Source of the DNA: Variovorax boronicumulans NBRC 103145
GTDB lineage: Bacteria; Pseudomonadota; Gammaproteobacteria; Burkholderiales; Burkholderiaceae_C
Assembly (NCBI RefSeq): GCF_001591345.1
Contig: NZ_BCUS01000027.1
Coordinates: 1 to 60,754 of the forward strand
Length of the DNA stretch: 60,754 bases
Reading direction: 5' to 3'
Under the pieces are notes generated by a model that searched no databases, was not told the DNA's origin, and saw only the letters and a list, made by a program, of their open reading frames with translations. Shown piece after piece: positions 1 to 8,545 of this stretch. The stretch's first letter is position 1. Each line of letters opens with the position of its first letter. Position numbers and translations under genes: made by a program.

Positions 1-784
1 ACGCGGGCTCGACCACGGTGGTGCGCTGGCTGCGCCCGTCGTCGTCGTACACCACGCGCATCACGCCCCAGCGGCCGTCGACCTCGAAGCGCCAGAGGTC
101 CTCGCCCAGGTGGTTGTCGTAATCGGGGCGTTCGCCGTCGTCTTCGTCTTCTTCCTCGGGCTCGAAGTCGGCAAAGCGCTCGTCGCGCGGCGCCTCGTAG
201 CCGTCGAAGTACGGATGCGACAGGCTGCCGAAGCCGAACTGCCAGGCCCAGGCCTCCCAGTCTGCGAAGCGCTTGATGCCCAGCGCCGCGTCGACACCCG
301 GGTGGTTGCCGCTGTCGATGCAGCGGCGCACCTCGGCCCACAGTTCATTGCACTCGCGGCGGTTGCGTTCGATGAAGCCCTCGCCTTCCGTGTCTCCGCC
401 CAGCCAGGACAGCTCGTCGAGGTTGGCGGAAAAGCGCGGCGCGCTGCCCTCCGGCGTGTCGTCGATCAGCTCGGCCAGGTGCAGCGCCACGGCCTCGAAC
501 TGCAGCGCGATCTGCGGCAGCGTGTGCAGCATCGGGTGCCGCTCGACAAAAGCGTGCAGCTGCCGGATGCGCGCGAGCGCGGCGTGCGCGTCGCTGGCGA
601 GGTTGTCGGTGCCGGCATCGCCGAAGACGCGCTGGTGGTCGATGGCGTCGCCGGCCGCGCCATCGGCCAGCAGGAGCTGCCAGAGCACGGGGAAGTTGTT
701 GTTGGCTTCGGCGATTTCGTCGGCCGATGCTTCTTCGGTGTCGGGAAGACTGTGTTCGAGATAGAGCCAGGAACGATTGCCCAT
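1..784 (-). CDS. Hypothetical protein, N-terminal part (runs off the window)
   Basis: Reading from the ATG at 782-784 gives 261 codons with no stop before the window edge. The product begins MGNRSWLYLE, is soluble, and has no signal peptide or membrane segment. It carries a strongly acidic patch rich in Glu and Asp around residues 205-220. A long frame on the opposite strand covers the same bases, but its Arg/Ala-rich translation looks like a shadow, while this frame has balanced composition with many Trp, Phe and Tyr. I do not recognise the family and infer no function. The 3' end is missing. Confidence 0.6.
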   Translation of the reverse strand, partial: MGNRSWLYLEHSLPDTEEASADEIAEANNNFPVLWQLLLADGAAGDAIDHQRVFGDAGTDNLASDAHAALARIRQLHAFVERHPMLHTLPQIALQFEAVALHLAELIDDTPEGSAPRFSANLDELSWLGGDTEGEGFIERNRRECNELWAEVRRCIDSGNHPGVDAALGIKRFADWEAWAWQFGFGSLSHPYFDGYEAPRDERFADFEPEEEDEDDGERPDYDNHLGEDLWRFEVDGRWGVMRVVYDDDGRSQRTTVVEPA

Positions 785-874
785 GTGTGGTCGGTGCGTG
801 TGTCGTCCATGGCGAAGGCCATGGGTGGCGCCCAGTTTAGGGGCGCCGTTTCACGCGCACGTGACCGCCGGCCG

Positions 875-1774
875 CTACGCCAGGAACTGCGTGACCTGCG
901 TGAGCACGGCCTGCTCTTTCAGGATGCGGCGATGGCCCCAGCCCTGCGTGGGAAAGAGCCGCGCGCCGGCGATCGCATCGCGAAAGGCCTCGGCATCGGC
1001 GAAGCGGTTCACGCGGTCGTCGCGGTCATGCACGATGAGCGTCGGCTGCGCGATGCGCGGGCCCACGGCGGCGGGCTCCAGCTGCTGCATCAGGATGCCT
1101 TCGCGCGCCTCGATCAGGCGCTGCATGCCCGCGCGCGTGCGCTCGCTGAGGCCGAACACCTGCGCGAAGTAGCGCGTGTACTCGCGCGGGGACGCGGGCG
1201 GTGCCAGCAGCACCAGCCGCTGCGCCGGCAACCCGCGCCCCGCCGCATAGGCCAGCGCATTGGCCCCCAGCGAATGCGCGACCGCCGCGCGCAGCACGTG
1301 CCCGTCGGCGCCCAGCCGCGCCGCCACGTAGTCGATGGCGCGCGCGAACTGCGGCAGGTTGCTGGCCGTGCCCGCGCTGCGGCCGTGCGCCGGCATCTCC
1401 AGCAGCACGGGCCGCAGGCCTTGCGCAGCGACGGCCTGCGCCAGCGGCAGCATCTGGCCCGCGTGGCCGCCCCAGCCGTGCACCAGCAGCACGACCGGCG
1501 CCGACTCGGCGCCCGAGTCCTGCGCGGCGAGGTGGTAGATGCCGAGGTTCGCGTCCTCGAACGACCAAGCCTCGCGGCGCCAGTCGGCACCGGGCTGCTG
1601 GCCCCGGTACAGCCATTTGGGCGGCAGCGGCGTGCCAAACACGCGGTAGGCCGCGCGCACGCCGAGCGCGGGCCACAGGCGCTGCGAGGCGCCGAGGCCG
1701 AAGCGCATCGCGCGCATCAATGGACTGGCGCTGTAGTAGCCCACGGGGGCGGTGGTGTGGGTGGTGGTGGTCAT
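875..1774 (-). CDS. Alpha/beta hydrolase
   Basis: 299-residue single-domain hydrolase. The oxyanion region reads LLVHGWGGH (about residues 96-104), the nucleophile elbow is AHSLGA with Ser168, the acid lies in HDRDDRV (about 249-255), and the catalytic His281 is in GWGHRR. It has no signal peptide, so it is probably cytoplasmic. The substrate cannot be told from sequence; the family contains esterases, lipases and dehalogenases. It is the second gene of a probable two-gene unit with a 37-residue membrane peptide just upstream. That unit is preceded by a palindrome that also occurs in front of the tetR gene, so repression by that TetR is likely. Confidence 0.85.
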   Translation of the reverse strand: MTTTTHTTAPVGYYSASPLMRAMRFGLGASQRLWPALGVRAAYRVFGTPLPPKWLYRGQQPGADWRREAWSFEDANLGIYHLAAQDSGAESAPVVLLVHGWGGHAGQMLPLAQAVAAQGLRPVLLEMPAHGRSAGTASNLPQFARAIDYVAARLGADGHVLRAAVAHSLGANALAYAAGRGLPAQRLVLLAPPASPREYTRYFAQVFGLSERTRAGMQRLIEAREGILMQQLEPAAVGPRIAQPTLIVHDRDDRVNRFADAEAFRDAIAGARLFPTQGWGHRRILKEQAVLTQVTQFLA

Positions 1775-1797
1775 GGGGAAGGCTTTCGTTCAGGGGC

Positions 1798-1911
1798 TCA
1801 GTACCAGACCCAGTCCTGGTTGCTGCGCGGCAGGCTGCGCAGCGTGTCCTGCACGCCGCGCACACCGAGGAGGACCGCATAAGCGGCGAGAAAGAGGGCG
1901 ATGATCAGCAT
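1798..1911 (-). CDS. 37-residue single-pass membrane protein
   Basis: A short ORF starting MLIIALFLAAYAVLLG, which is one hydrophobic helix (about residues 2-20), followed by a polar tail ending DWVWY. A strong Shine-Dalgarno (AGGAG, about 6 bases before the ATG) supports this start; a longer frame reading upstream to 2049 has no such support and runs through the operator. It lies 23 bp upstream of the alpha/beta hydrolase on the same strand and directly downstream of the TetR-type palindrome at 1929-1944. Function is unknown. Size and composition suggest a small inner-membrane peptide co-expressed with the hydrolase. Confidence 0.65.
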   Translation of the reverse strand: MLIIALFLAAYAVLLGVRGVQDTLRSLPRSNQDWVWY

Positions 1912-1928
1912 GGTGCTTCTCCTTTTTA

Positions 1929-1944
1929 TCGCACGGTTGTGCGA
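1929..1944. promoter_or_regulatory. Putative TetR operator upstream of the hydrolase unit
   Basis: TCGCAC-GGTT-GTGCGA is a 16-bp palindrome with perfect 6-bp arms and a 4-bp centre. It lies 18-33 bp before the start of the 37-residue gene. The same design recurs before tetR at 2605-2620, with 5 of 6 left-arm bases and all right-arm bases conserved. Two copies, each in front of a transcription unit, suggest that the TetR protein binds both. That conclusion is inferred. Confidence 0.65.
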
Positions 1945-1990
1945 AATTAAGGCAAACGAAGCGGCGGTGGCCGTCGTCTGCGGATGCGCC

Positions 1991-2593
1991 TCAGGCGCGG
2001 TAGCTGGAAAGAAGGCGCTGCCAGGTCTGGCCCGCGCGCTCGGCCGCATGCCCGTCGCGCAGGAAGCGCGCGTCGTGCAGCTGGTTCATCATGATTCCGT
2101 TGATCTCGCTCACGAGCTGGGCCGGGTCGGTGTCGGCCTGGAGCTCGCCGGTCTCGACCGCCTGCAGCACCGTGCGGCGCAGCGCGGCACGCCAGCGCGT
2201 GATCTCGTCGAAGAGCAGGTCGCGCAGCTCGCCTTCGCGGTCGTCGAACTCGAAGGCGCCGGCCACGTAGAGACAACCGTTCTGCGCTTCGACGTCGCGC
2301 GTGCGGGCGATCCAGCGCGCGACGATGTCGTTCAGGCGGGGCAGGCCCTTGGGCTTCTGCATGGCGGGCACGAACACCTCGGCCAGGAAGCCGCGGCCGT
2401 ACTCCTCGATGACGGCCTTCTGCAGCGCCTCGCGCGACCCTACGCGCGAGAACACGCCGCTCTTGGACAGCCCCAGCCGGCTCGCCACGGCCTGCAGCGA
2501 GATCGCCTCCAGCCCCTCCGCCAGCGCGAGATGCATCGCCGCGCCGACGATGGCGGCACGGGTGAGTTCGCTTTTCTGGGTCTTGGCGTCCAT
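1991..2593 (-). CDS. TetR/AcrR family transcriptional regulator
   Basis: 200 residues from the ATG at 2591-2593, starting MDAKTQKSELTRAAI. The N-terminal helix-turn-helix spans about residues 10-55 (AVASRLGLSKSGVFSRVGSR is the recognition part). The rest is an all-helical ligand-binding domain with an extended VARWIARTRDVEAQNGCLYVAG segment typical of TetR_C domains. A 35-codon upstream extension of the frame would run through the palindrome at 2605-2620 and is rejected. The gene lies 46 bp upstream of the small membrane protein-hydrolase unit on the same strand, and both promoters carry the same palindrome, consistent with autorepression plus control of the neighbour. The inducer is unknown. 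Confidence 0.88.
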   Translation of the reverse strand: MDAKTQKSELTRAAIVGAAMHLALAEGLEAISLQAVASRLGLSKSGVFSRVGSREALQKAVIEEYGRGFLAEVFVPAMQKPKGLPRLNDIVARWIARTRDVEAQNGCLYVAGAFEFDDREGELRDLLFDEITRWRAALRRTVLQAVETGELQADTDPAQLVSEINGIMMNQLHDARFLRDGHAAERAGQTWQRLLSSYRA

Positions 2594-2604
2594 GCGGCGG
2601 ACTT

Positions 2605-2620
2605 TAGCACAGTCGTGCGA
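2605..2620. promoter_or_regulatory. Putative TetR operator upstream of tetR
   Basis: TAGCAC-AGTC-GTGCGA, a palindrome with 4-bp spacing, 12 bp upstream of the tetR start codon. It matches the element at 1929-1944 in both arms (one base differs) and is followed by the same AAAT. The position fits an autorepression site. This is inferred from sequence symmetry and recurrence. Confidence 0.65.
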
Positions 2621-2770
2621 AATATCAACCTCCCCACGCAGAAGGGCCTCATAGATGTTTTGCTCATGTGGAACCAACAAACGCATCGTTCCCTGCATAA
2701 GCCCTTCTGCCGAGAATCGCCGGTCGGCCCCACTCGGGGTCCGGACCTCTTTTCACCTCCTGCGCGCCCG

Positions 2771-3715
2771 ATGAACTTTCAACAACTGCGCTCGGTACGC
2801 GAGGCCGTTCGTTGCGGCTTCAACCTGACCGAGGTCGCCCACACCCTTCACACCTCGCAGCCCGGCGTGAGCCGGCAGATCCGCGAACTCGAGGAAGAAC
2901 TCGGCATCGAGCTCTTCGTGCGCGCCGGCAAGCGGCTCACGGGCCTCACCGAGCCCGGCGGCCACGTGCTGCCGATCATCGAGCGCATGCTGATGGAAAG
3001 CAGCAACCTCAAGCACGCGGGCCAGGAGTTCGTGGCGCAGCAAAGCGGCCTGCTCTCGGTGGCGGCCACGCACTCGCAGGCGCGCTATGCGATGCCGGTG
3101 GCGGTGCAGGAATTTCGCGCGCAGTTCCCGAACGTGAAACTGCACCTGCACCAGGGCTCGCCCAAGCAGATCGCGCAGATGCTGCTCGACGGCGAGGCCG
3201 ACGTGGGCATCGCCACCGAGGCGCTGGGCGACTACCCGCAGCTGGTCGCCCTGCCCTGCTACCGCTGGACGCACTCGGTGATCGTGCCGCCCGGCCATCC
3301 GCTGCTCGACGCGCCGCTCACGCTGGAGGCGCTCACGCAGCATCCGCTGATCACCTACGACACCGGCTTCACGGGCCGCTCGCGCATCGACGAGGCTTTT
3401 GAACAGCGCGGCCTGCAGCCCAACATCGTGCTGGCCGCGATGGACGCCGACGTCATCAAGACCTATGTGCAGCTGGGCCTGGGCGTGGGCATCGTGGCCG
3501 GCGTGGCCTACGAGGCCGAGCGCGACACACAGCTGCGCGCGCTCGATGCGGGGCGGCTGTTCGGCATCAACCTCACCAAGCTCGCGGTGCGGCGCGGCAC
3601 CTACCTCCGCAAATATGTCTACGCGTTCATCGAGTCGTTTGCGCCGACATTGACGCGCGCGATTGTCGAGAAGGCCTTGGGCGACGAGGTCAAGGTGTCT
3701 CACTACGAGATTTAG
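2771..3715 (+). CDS. cysB: LysR-family regulator, CysB/Cbl type
   Basis: 314 residues starting MNFQQLRSVREAVR. The N-terminal winged helix-turn-helix (residues 1-60) contains LHTSQPGVSRQIRELEEELG, typical of CysB. The effector domain includes SVAATHSQARYAMP and GEADVGIATEAL, the sulfate/acetylserine-type pocket of CysB and Cbl, and a long C-terminal extension after residue 290 as in CysB. CysB proteins activate sulfate-assimilation and sulfonate genes with N-acetylserine or O-acetylserine as co-inducer. No sulfur genes are adjacent here, so the target set cannot be read from context. Cbl or another CysB paralogue is the main alternative. The frame is open far upstream, but that part shadows the tetR gene. 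Confidence 0.85.
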   Translation: MNFQQLRSVREAVRCGFNLTEVAHTLHTSQPGVSRQIRELEEELGIELFVRAGKRLTGLTEPGGHVLPIIERMLMESSNLKHAGQEFVAQQSGLLSVAATHSQARYAMPVAVQEFRAQFPNVKLHLHQGSPKQIAQMLLDGEADVGIATEALGDYPQLVALPCYRWTHSVIVPPGHPLLDAPLTLEALTQHPLITYDTGFTGRSRIDEAFEQRGLQPNIVLAAMDADVIKTYVQLGLGVGIVAGVAYEAERDTQLRALDAGRLFGINLTKLAVRRGTYLRKYVYAFIESFAPTLTRAIVEKALGDEVKVSHYEI

Positions 3716-3828
3716 CTCAAGCGCAACGAAATCGACACTTCCGGCTCCAGGGTTGAAAAGAATGCGCGCAGCTTCACACAAGCGGCGTACATTCGGGTTA
3801 ATTCCTTGGCTTCCGGAACGGATCAGCA

Positions 3829-4095
3829 ATGGCATCGACTTCGCAGCAGCAGCAACTACAGGCCACCCGGGCCGCCCAAAAGGCGGCCGATGCAGCGGAG
3901 AAGCGCGAACGCCTGAAACGTGCCCTGCCCGCCACGGTCGAGCTGCTGCAAAGCCGCCAGGCCGATCGCATCGACGATCGCGACATCGACGCCTACGTCG
4001 ATCTCAACTGGCTCGAATGGCATGGCGGCGGTTTGCGCCTCACCATCACCGGGCGCAACGTGTGCGCCCAATCGGCCGCCACCGCGGTGGCCTGA
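3829..4095 (+). CDS. Small hypothetical protein
   Basis: 88 residues. An N-terminal Gln/Ala/Arg-rich helix (about residues 5-38, possible coiled coil) is followed by a compact C-terminal part (DIDAYVDLNWLEWHGGGLRLTITG). There is no signal peptide. It stands alone 113 bp after cysB and is followed by a strong terminator at 4122-4153, which supports it as a real transcription unit. I do not recognise the family. Confidence 0.6.
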   Translation: MASTSQQQQLQATRAAQKAADAAEKRERLKRALPATVELLQSRQADRIDDRDIDAYVDLNWLEWHGGGLRLTITGRNVCAQSAATAVA

Positions 4096-4121
4096 CAAGC
4101 CCCTCCCCCAGTTCCCCAAAG

Positions 4122-4153
4122 AAAAACCGCCACAGTCTCCTGTGGCGGTTTTT
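4122..4153. terminator. Bidirectional intrinsic terminator
   Basis: Perfect 13-bp stem (AAAAACCGCCACA / TGTGGCGGTTTTT) around a 6-base loop. The A tract before and T tract after make it work in both directions. It separates the 88-residue gene on the plus strand from the RcnB-like gene on the minus strand. Confidence 0.9.
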
Positions 4154-4185
4154 GCATGTGCGCGGTGCGAGCGCAGTGCGAAGGC

Positions 4186-4647
4186 TTACTGACCCGCGAT
4201 GATCTGCGCGATGAGGCCGGTGGCAATGGCTGCGAGCACGTAGTCGCCACCCACGCCCACCCACTGGTAGCCGCGCGGCGGCTGCTGCAGGCGGTAGGCG
4301 CGCCAGTCGTTCACCACGTAGTTGCGGCCCCGGTATTCGGTCGGCACGCGGCCGCCACGGCGCCACTCGGTGTGCGGCTGCGGGAAGCCCCGGCGGTCGA
4401 ACTGGCGGCCGTCGCGGAAGTCCTGGTCGCCGCGGTAGCCGGCGTGAGGGCCGCGATGCCCGCGATGGTCGTCGCGCTGGTCATAACGACCGCCGCCAGG
4501 ACGGTGGTCATCGCGCTGCTCGTAGCGGCCGCCGCCCGGGCGGTGGTCGTCGCCCCGGCGATCTTGCGCCAGCACGCTGCCTGCTGCCAGGGACATTGCG
4601 AGCGCCGCAACGGCGGCAGTGGTGAAGCGCTTGGTACGGAAGATCAT
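4186..4647 (-). CDS. RcnB family periplasmic protein
   Basis: 153 residues with a Sec signal peptide (about 1-27, cleavage near VLA-QD). The mature N-terminus is a very basic, His/Arg/Asp/Gly-rich repetitive stretch in which a 14-residue unit of the type DDHRPGGGRYEQR occurs twice, followed by shorter DDHRGH copies. The C-terminal ~45 residues (YRGRNYVVNDWRAYRLQ...WVGVGGDYVLAAIATG) form the RcnB domain. Family members are periplasmic and the namesake affects nickel/cobalt retention; the His-rich repeats fit metal or polyanion binding, but that is inference. The gene has its own AAGGAG ribosome site and stands alone. Confidence 0.85.
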   Translation of the reverse strand: MIFRTKRFTTAAVAALAMSLAAGSVLAQDRRGDDHRPGGGRYEQRDDHRPGGGRYDQRDDHRGHRGPHAGYRGDQDFRDGRQFDRRGFPQPHTEWRRGGRVPTEYRGRNYVVNDWRAYRLQQPPRGYQWVGVGGDYVLAAIATGLIAQIIAGQ

Positions 4648-4793
4648 CTGGAACTCCTTTTGTGTGTCTGTGATGACGCCTCCATTCTGTGCAGCGCGTG
4701 TGTCTGCTTCGGGTGCGTCAGGTCACCGTCAGATGAAATCCGGTAAGCGCAGGTATCTCCACGGCGTGTTGTCCTGCACGCGCGTGACGTACT

Positions 4794-5384
4794 TCACGCG
4801 GGCGCGTAGCGGTTCACCACCATGCCGCAATCGTAGGCCCTCGATCCGAGCAGGCGCAGCGCATGGCCATGGCGCGTGTCGTGGAACTCCGAGCGGCCCG
4901 CGCCGACGGCCATGGGGTTCACGAAGAACTGGAACTCGTCGACCAGCCCTGCCGACGTGAGCGACGACGCAAAGCCGACACCGCCGATGCTGAGGATGTC
5001 CTGGCCCGGCTCGCGCTTGAGCGCGTTCACTTCGTCGGCCATGGCACCGCGCGCGATGTCGGTGCGTTCCCAGCGCGAGGCCTGCAGCTTGTTCGTGAGC
5101 ACGACCTTGCGCGCCTCGACGATCCGCTGGGCAAAGGCGTAGTCGGGGTTCGCCGGAAAGCGCGTCGCGGCGCGGCCCCAGTGATCGAGATAGCCCTCCT
5201 CGATGATCTTGCGGCTCAGCAGGAGCGTGTCGACACCCGCAAACACGGCGTTGAAGTCACGCCTGAGCGCCGCATCCCAGCGCCACCGGTCGCCCCATCC
5301 CCACAGCTGCCAGTCGAGGTCGCCGTTGGCCGGCGACACGAACCCGTCGACCGACATCTGCATTTGCACGATGAGCTTTCGCAT
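4794..5384 (-). CDS. Dihydrofolate reductase-like (RibD C-terminal) family protein
   Basis: 196 residues beginning MRKLIVQMQMSVDGFVS, the usual start of RibD_C/DHFR-fold proteins. The family core is visible as DTLLLSRKIIEEGYLDHW, KVVLTNKL and ILSIGGVGFASSLTSAGLVDEFQFFVNP. These proteins are NAD(P)H-dependent reductases of unknown substrate; the true RibD deaminase domain is absent. It is divergent from an HxlR regulator across a 110-bp region with a 37-bp tandem repeat, a common pairing in which the regulator controls the reductase. Confidence 0.85.
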   Translation of the reverse strand: MRKLIVQMQMSVDGFVSPANGDLDWQLWGWGDRWRWDAALRRDFNAVFAGVDTLLLSRKIIEEGYLDHWGRAATRFPANPDYAFAQRIVEARKVVLTNKLQASRWERTDIARGAMADEVNALKREPGQDILSIGGVGFASSLTSAGLVDEFQFFVNPMAVGAGRSEFHDTRHGHALRLLGSRAYDCGMVVNRYAPA

Positions 5385-5409
5385 CGGAGTCTCCTTCAGG
5401 CCGCTTGCG

Positions 5410-5475
5410 CAAACCGATCTCGAAATGCAAGCAGTTTCAGTATTCTCAAACCGATGCGAAAATGCAAGCAGTTTC
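5410..5475. repeat. Tandem 29-bp direct repeats, probable HxlR operators
   Basis: Two 29-bp units (5410-5438 and 5447-5475), both beginning CAAACCGAT and ending AAATGCAAGCAGTTTC, with a 37-bp period and four mismatches clustered in the middle. They occupy the divergent control region between the reductase and the HxlR gene. Direct repeats of this kind often bind two dimers of a winged-helix regulator; binding is inferred. Confidence 0.7.
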
Positions 5476-5494
5476 TAGAACCCGCGGAATCCCG

Positions 5495-5917
5495 ATGGCC
5501 ATCCAGCAGAAGTCCCTGTGCCCGATCAACCTCGCGCTCGAAGTCGTCGGCGACCGCTGGAGCCTGCTGATCGTTCGCGACCTGATGTTTGCGGACAAGC
5601 GCCACTTTCGCGAGTTCCTGCAGTCCGAGGAAGGCATCTCCTCGAACATCCTCACCGAGCGGCTGAACACGCTGGTCGAACACGGCGTGCTCAGCAAGAC
5701 CGACGACCCCACGCACAAGCAGAAGGCGCTCTACAGCCTCACGCCCGTGGGCATCGACCTGTTGCCGGTGATCACGCAGCTCGGCATCTGGGGGCGCAAG
5801 CACCGACCGGTGACGGCCGAGAGCGGCGCGCCTGCGGCCGCGCTGGAAAAGGGCGGGCCGGCGCTGCAGAAGAAGATGCGGGCCGCGCTGCGCAAGGCGC
5901 ACCTGGGCGGCCGCTGA
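5495..5917 (+). CDS. HxlR family winged-helix transcriptional regulator
   Basis: 140 residues from the ATG at 5495 (MAIQQKSLCPINLALEVVGD). The HxlR signature is clear: CPI near the N-terminus, GDRWSLLIVRDLMF, RHFREFLQSEEGISSNILTERL and the wing YSLTPVGIDL. The single Cys in the CPI motif is in the position used for redox or electrophile sensing in several HxlR proteins. An upstream in-frame ATG would begin at 5405 inside the repeats and is unlikely. The gene is divergent from the RibD-C reductase, its probable target, and overlaps the repeat-bearing promoter. Confidence 0.88.
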   Translation: MAIQQKSLCPINLALEVVGDRWSLLIVRDLMFADKRHFREFLQSEEGISSNILTERLNTLVEHGVLSKTDDPTHKQKALYSLTPVGIDLLPVITQLGIWGRKHRPVTAESGAPAAALEKGGPALQKKMRAALRKAHLGGR

Positions 5918-5926
5918 GGCTGCGCC

Positions 5927-6820
5927 CTACCCGCCCACCGTGCTGTTCGCCGCGTCGACGCGCACGCGGCCCTGCGCCTCCAGTGCGTCCACCGGCGGCA
6001 GGTCGAGTTCGATCCACGCGCCGTGCGCGCGTGCAAGGTCGAAGGTGCCGGTCGATTGCGGCCGGTCGGTGTGCAGCACCAACGCGTAAGGGCCCTCGCC
6101 GCGCACGGCGAGGCGCTGTGCGAGCGCGTCGCCGCCCAGCTCCGCCGCCGGGGCACGGTCGCGCGGCGACGACAGCACGAGCACGCTGCTGCCCAGGGCG
6201 ATCACGGCCACGCGCACCTGGCTGGCAGGCACGGCCACGGGTTCGCCGATGTGCGTGCTCGTGTCGTCGGAGACCGTGCCCAGCAAGGCGCGGTAGCGCG
6301 CCAGCGTGGCGTCGAGGTCGCGCACGGCAATGGCCAGGCTGGCCACGCCGAGCACGCCGTTGGGGTGCACGCGCGCGGCGCCCTCGGGCACGCGCAGGGC
6401 GCGCCGCGTGAGGTCGCCGCACAGGAACGGCAGGTCGGCCGATGGGGGGCGCGCGGTCTGCCAGCGCAGGTGTTCGCCGTCGGGGCGCACGCGTCCGCCG
6501 TCGAGCGGGCCTTCGAGCACGAGGCCGCGCGCTTTCGCGTCGGCCACGGTGACGGCGGTGTCGCGCGGCAGCAAGGCGAAATCGACGATGCCTTCGCCGT
6601 GCCGCTGCAGCAGCTGCCACCAGCGCTCGGCGGGCGCCGGTTCTCGCCATGCAATGAGTTCGAAGTAGCTGCCGTCGCTGAACACGACGAGCGCGTTGTG
6701 CGTGCTGCGGCCCGGATGGTCGCCGCCGCGCAGCACATGGAAGCCGAGCGCGGCGTAGTCGGCGATGGCGCGTTCGAGGTCGTGCACGGCGATCACGACG
6801 TGGTCGAGGGTCAGGGGCAT
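5927..6820 (-). CDS. VOC superfamily (glyoxalase-like) protein
   Basis: 297 residues, starting MPLTLDHVVIAVHDLERA. Two related beta-alpha-beta-beta-beta halves are visible, beginning at about residue 5 (LDHVVIAVHDLERAIADYAALGF) and about residue 168 (VASLAIAVRDLDATLARYRALLG). The metal position His7 is kept in the first half. The layout matches glyoxalase-like proteins of the Glyoxalase_3 type, whose substrates are mostly unknown. It follows livF by 34 bp on the same strand and is probably the last gene of the transporter operon. That suggests a role in processing the imported compound, but this is an inference. Confidence 0.82.
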   Translation of the reverse strand: MPLTLDHVVIAVHDLERAIADYAALGFHVLRGGDHPGRSTHNALVVFSDGSYFELIAWREPAPAERWWQLLQRHGEGIVDFALLPRDTAVTVADAKARGLVLEGPLDGGRVRPDGEHLRWQTARPPSADLPFLCGDLTRRALRVPEGAARVHPNGVLGVASLAIAVRDLDATLARYRALLGTVSDDTSTHIGEPVAVPASQVRVAVIALGSSVLVLSSPRDRAPAAELGGDALAQRLAVRGEGPYALVLHTDRPQSTGTFDLARAHGAWIELDLPPVDALEAQGRVRVDAANSTVGG

Positions 6821-6854
6821 GGTGAAGGTCTTCTTCGCAGCAAAAGGGTCGTCG

Positions 6855-7696
<842 letters not shown>

Positions 7697-7700
<4 letters not shown>

Positions 7701-8545
7701 GCGGGCACCGCTTCTTCCTGCGCTTCGCCCACGTGGCGATGGCCGAGGTAGGCCTCGATCACCGCGGGGTCGTTGCGCACGTCGTCCGGCAGGCCTTCGG
7801 CGATCTTGCGGCCGTCGTCGAGCACGGCCACGCGGTCGGACAGCTGCATCACGAGGTCGAGCTTGTGCTCGATCAGCAGGATGGTCTGGCCGCGCGCCTT
7901 GAGGCCGCGAATGATCTCCAGCATCTCGGCCGTCTCGCTCTCGTTCATGCCGGCCGTGGGCTCGTCGAGCAGCAGCAGGCGCGGTCGCAATGCGAGGGCA
8001 CGCGCGATCTCCACGCGGCGGCGGTTGGCGTACGAAAGGCTGTAGGCCGGATGGTCGGTGCGCGGCGTGAGACGTTCGCCGAAGAGCGCGATGATCTCGC
8101 GCGCCTCGTCGCGCAGCGCTTCTTCCTCGCGTCGCACGACACTCGGTTGCACCAGCGCGAGCGCCAGCTCGGCCAGCGCGCCGAGGCCCGGCACGCCGCC
8201 CACGCGCGGTTTCACGGCGCGCAGCCGCGTGTGCGCGCCGACCAGCACGTTGTCGAGCACCGAGAGGTTCGCGAACACGCGCCCGTGCTGGAAGGTGCGC
8301 GCCAGGCCGCGCTGTGCGAGCTCTTGCGCGGGCAGGCCGGTGATGTCTTGGCCGTCGAAGCGCACCTGCCCGGCATCGGGCTTGTCGAGGCCGGTGACGA
8401 GGTTGAACAGCGTGGTCTTGCCGGCACCGTTCGGGCCGATCACGCTCAGCAGTTCGCCCTCGCCCACCTGCAGGTCGACGGCGTTGACGGCCGTGAGCCC
8501 GCCGAAGCGGCGCACGAGGCCGCGGACCTCAAGCAGCGACGGCAT
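7697..8545 (-). CDS. livG: LIV-type ABC transporter ATP-binding protein LivG
   Basis: 282 residues beginning MPSLLEVRGLVRRFGGL. Walker A is GPNGAGKTT, the signature region reads YSLSYANRRRVEIARAL, where LSYANRR replaces LSGGQ as is usual in LivG, and Walker B is LLLLDEPTAGMN. The second nucleotide-binding subunit of the importer. Its start overlaps the end of the OsmC gene by 17 bases and its stop overlaps the livF start by four, so translation is probably coupled along the operon. C-terminal residues after about 265 (GHRHVGEAQEEAVPA) are a short family-variable tail. Confidence 0.92.

Noticed and set aside
110..1882. 590-codon plus-strand open frame over the first genes
   Set aside because: Arg/Ala/Val-rich translation and antisense to recognisable genes (alpha/beta hydrolase and the acidic hypothetical protein); a GC-driven shadow.
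4683..4793. Possible regulatory RNA or promoter structure between RcnB and the reductase
   Set aside because: No palindrome, box or T run strong enough to call.
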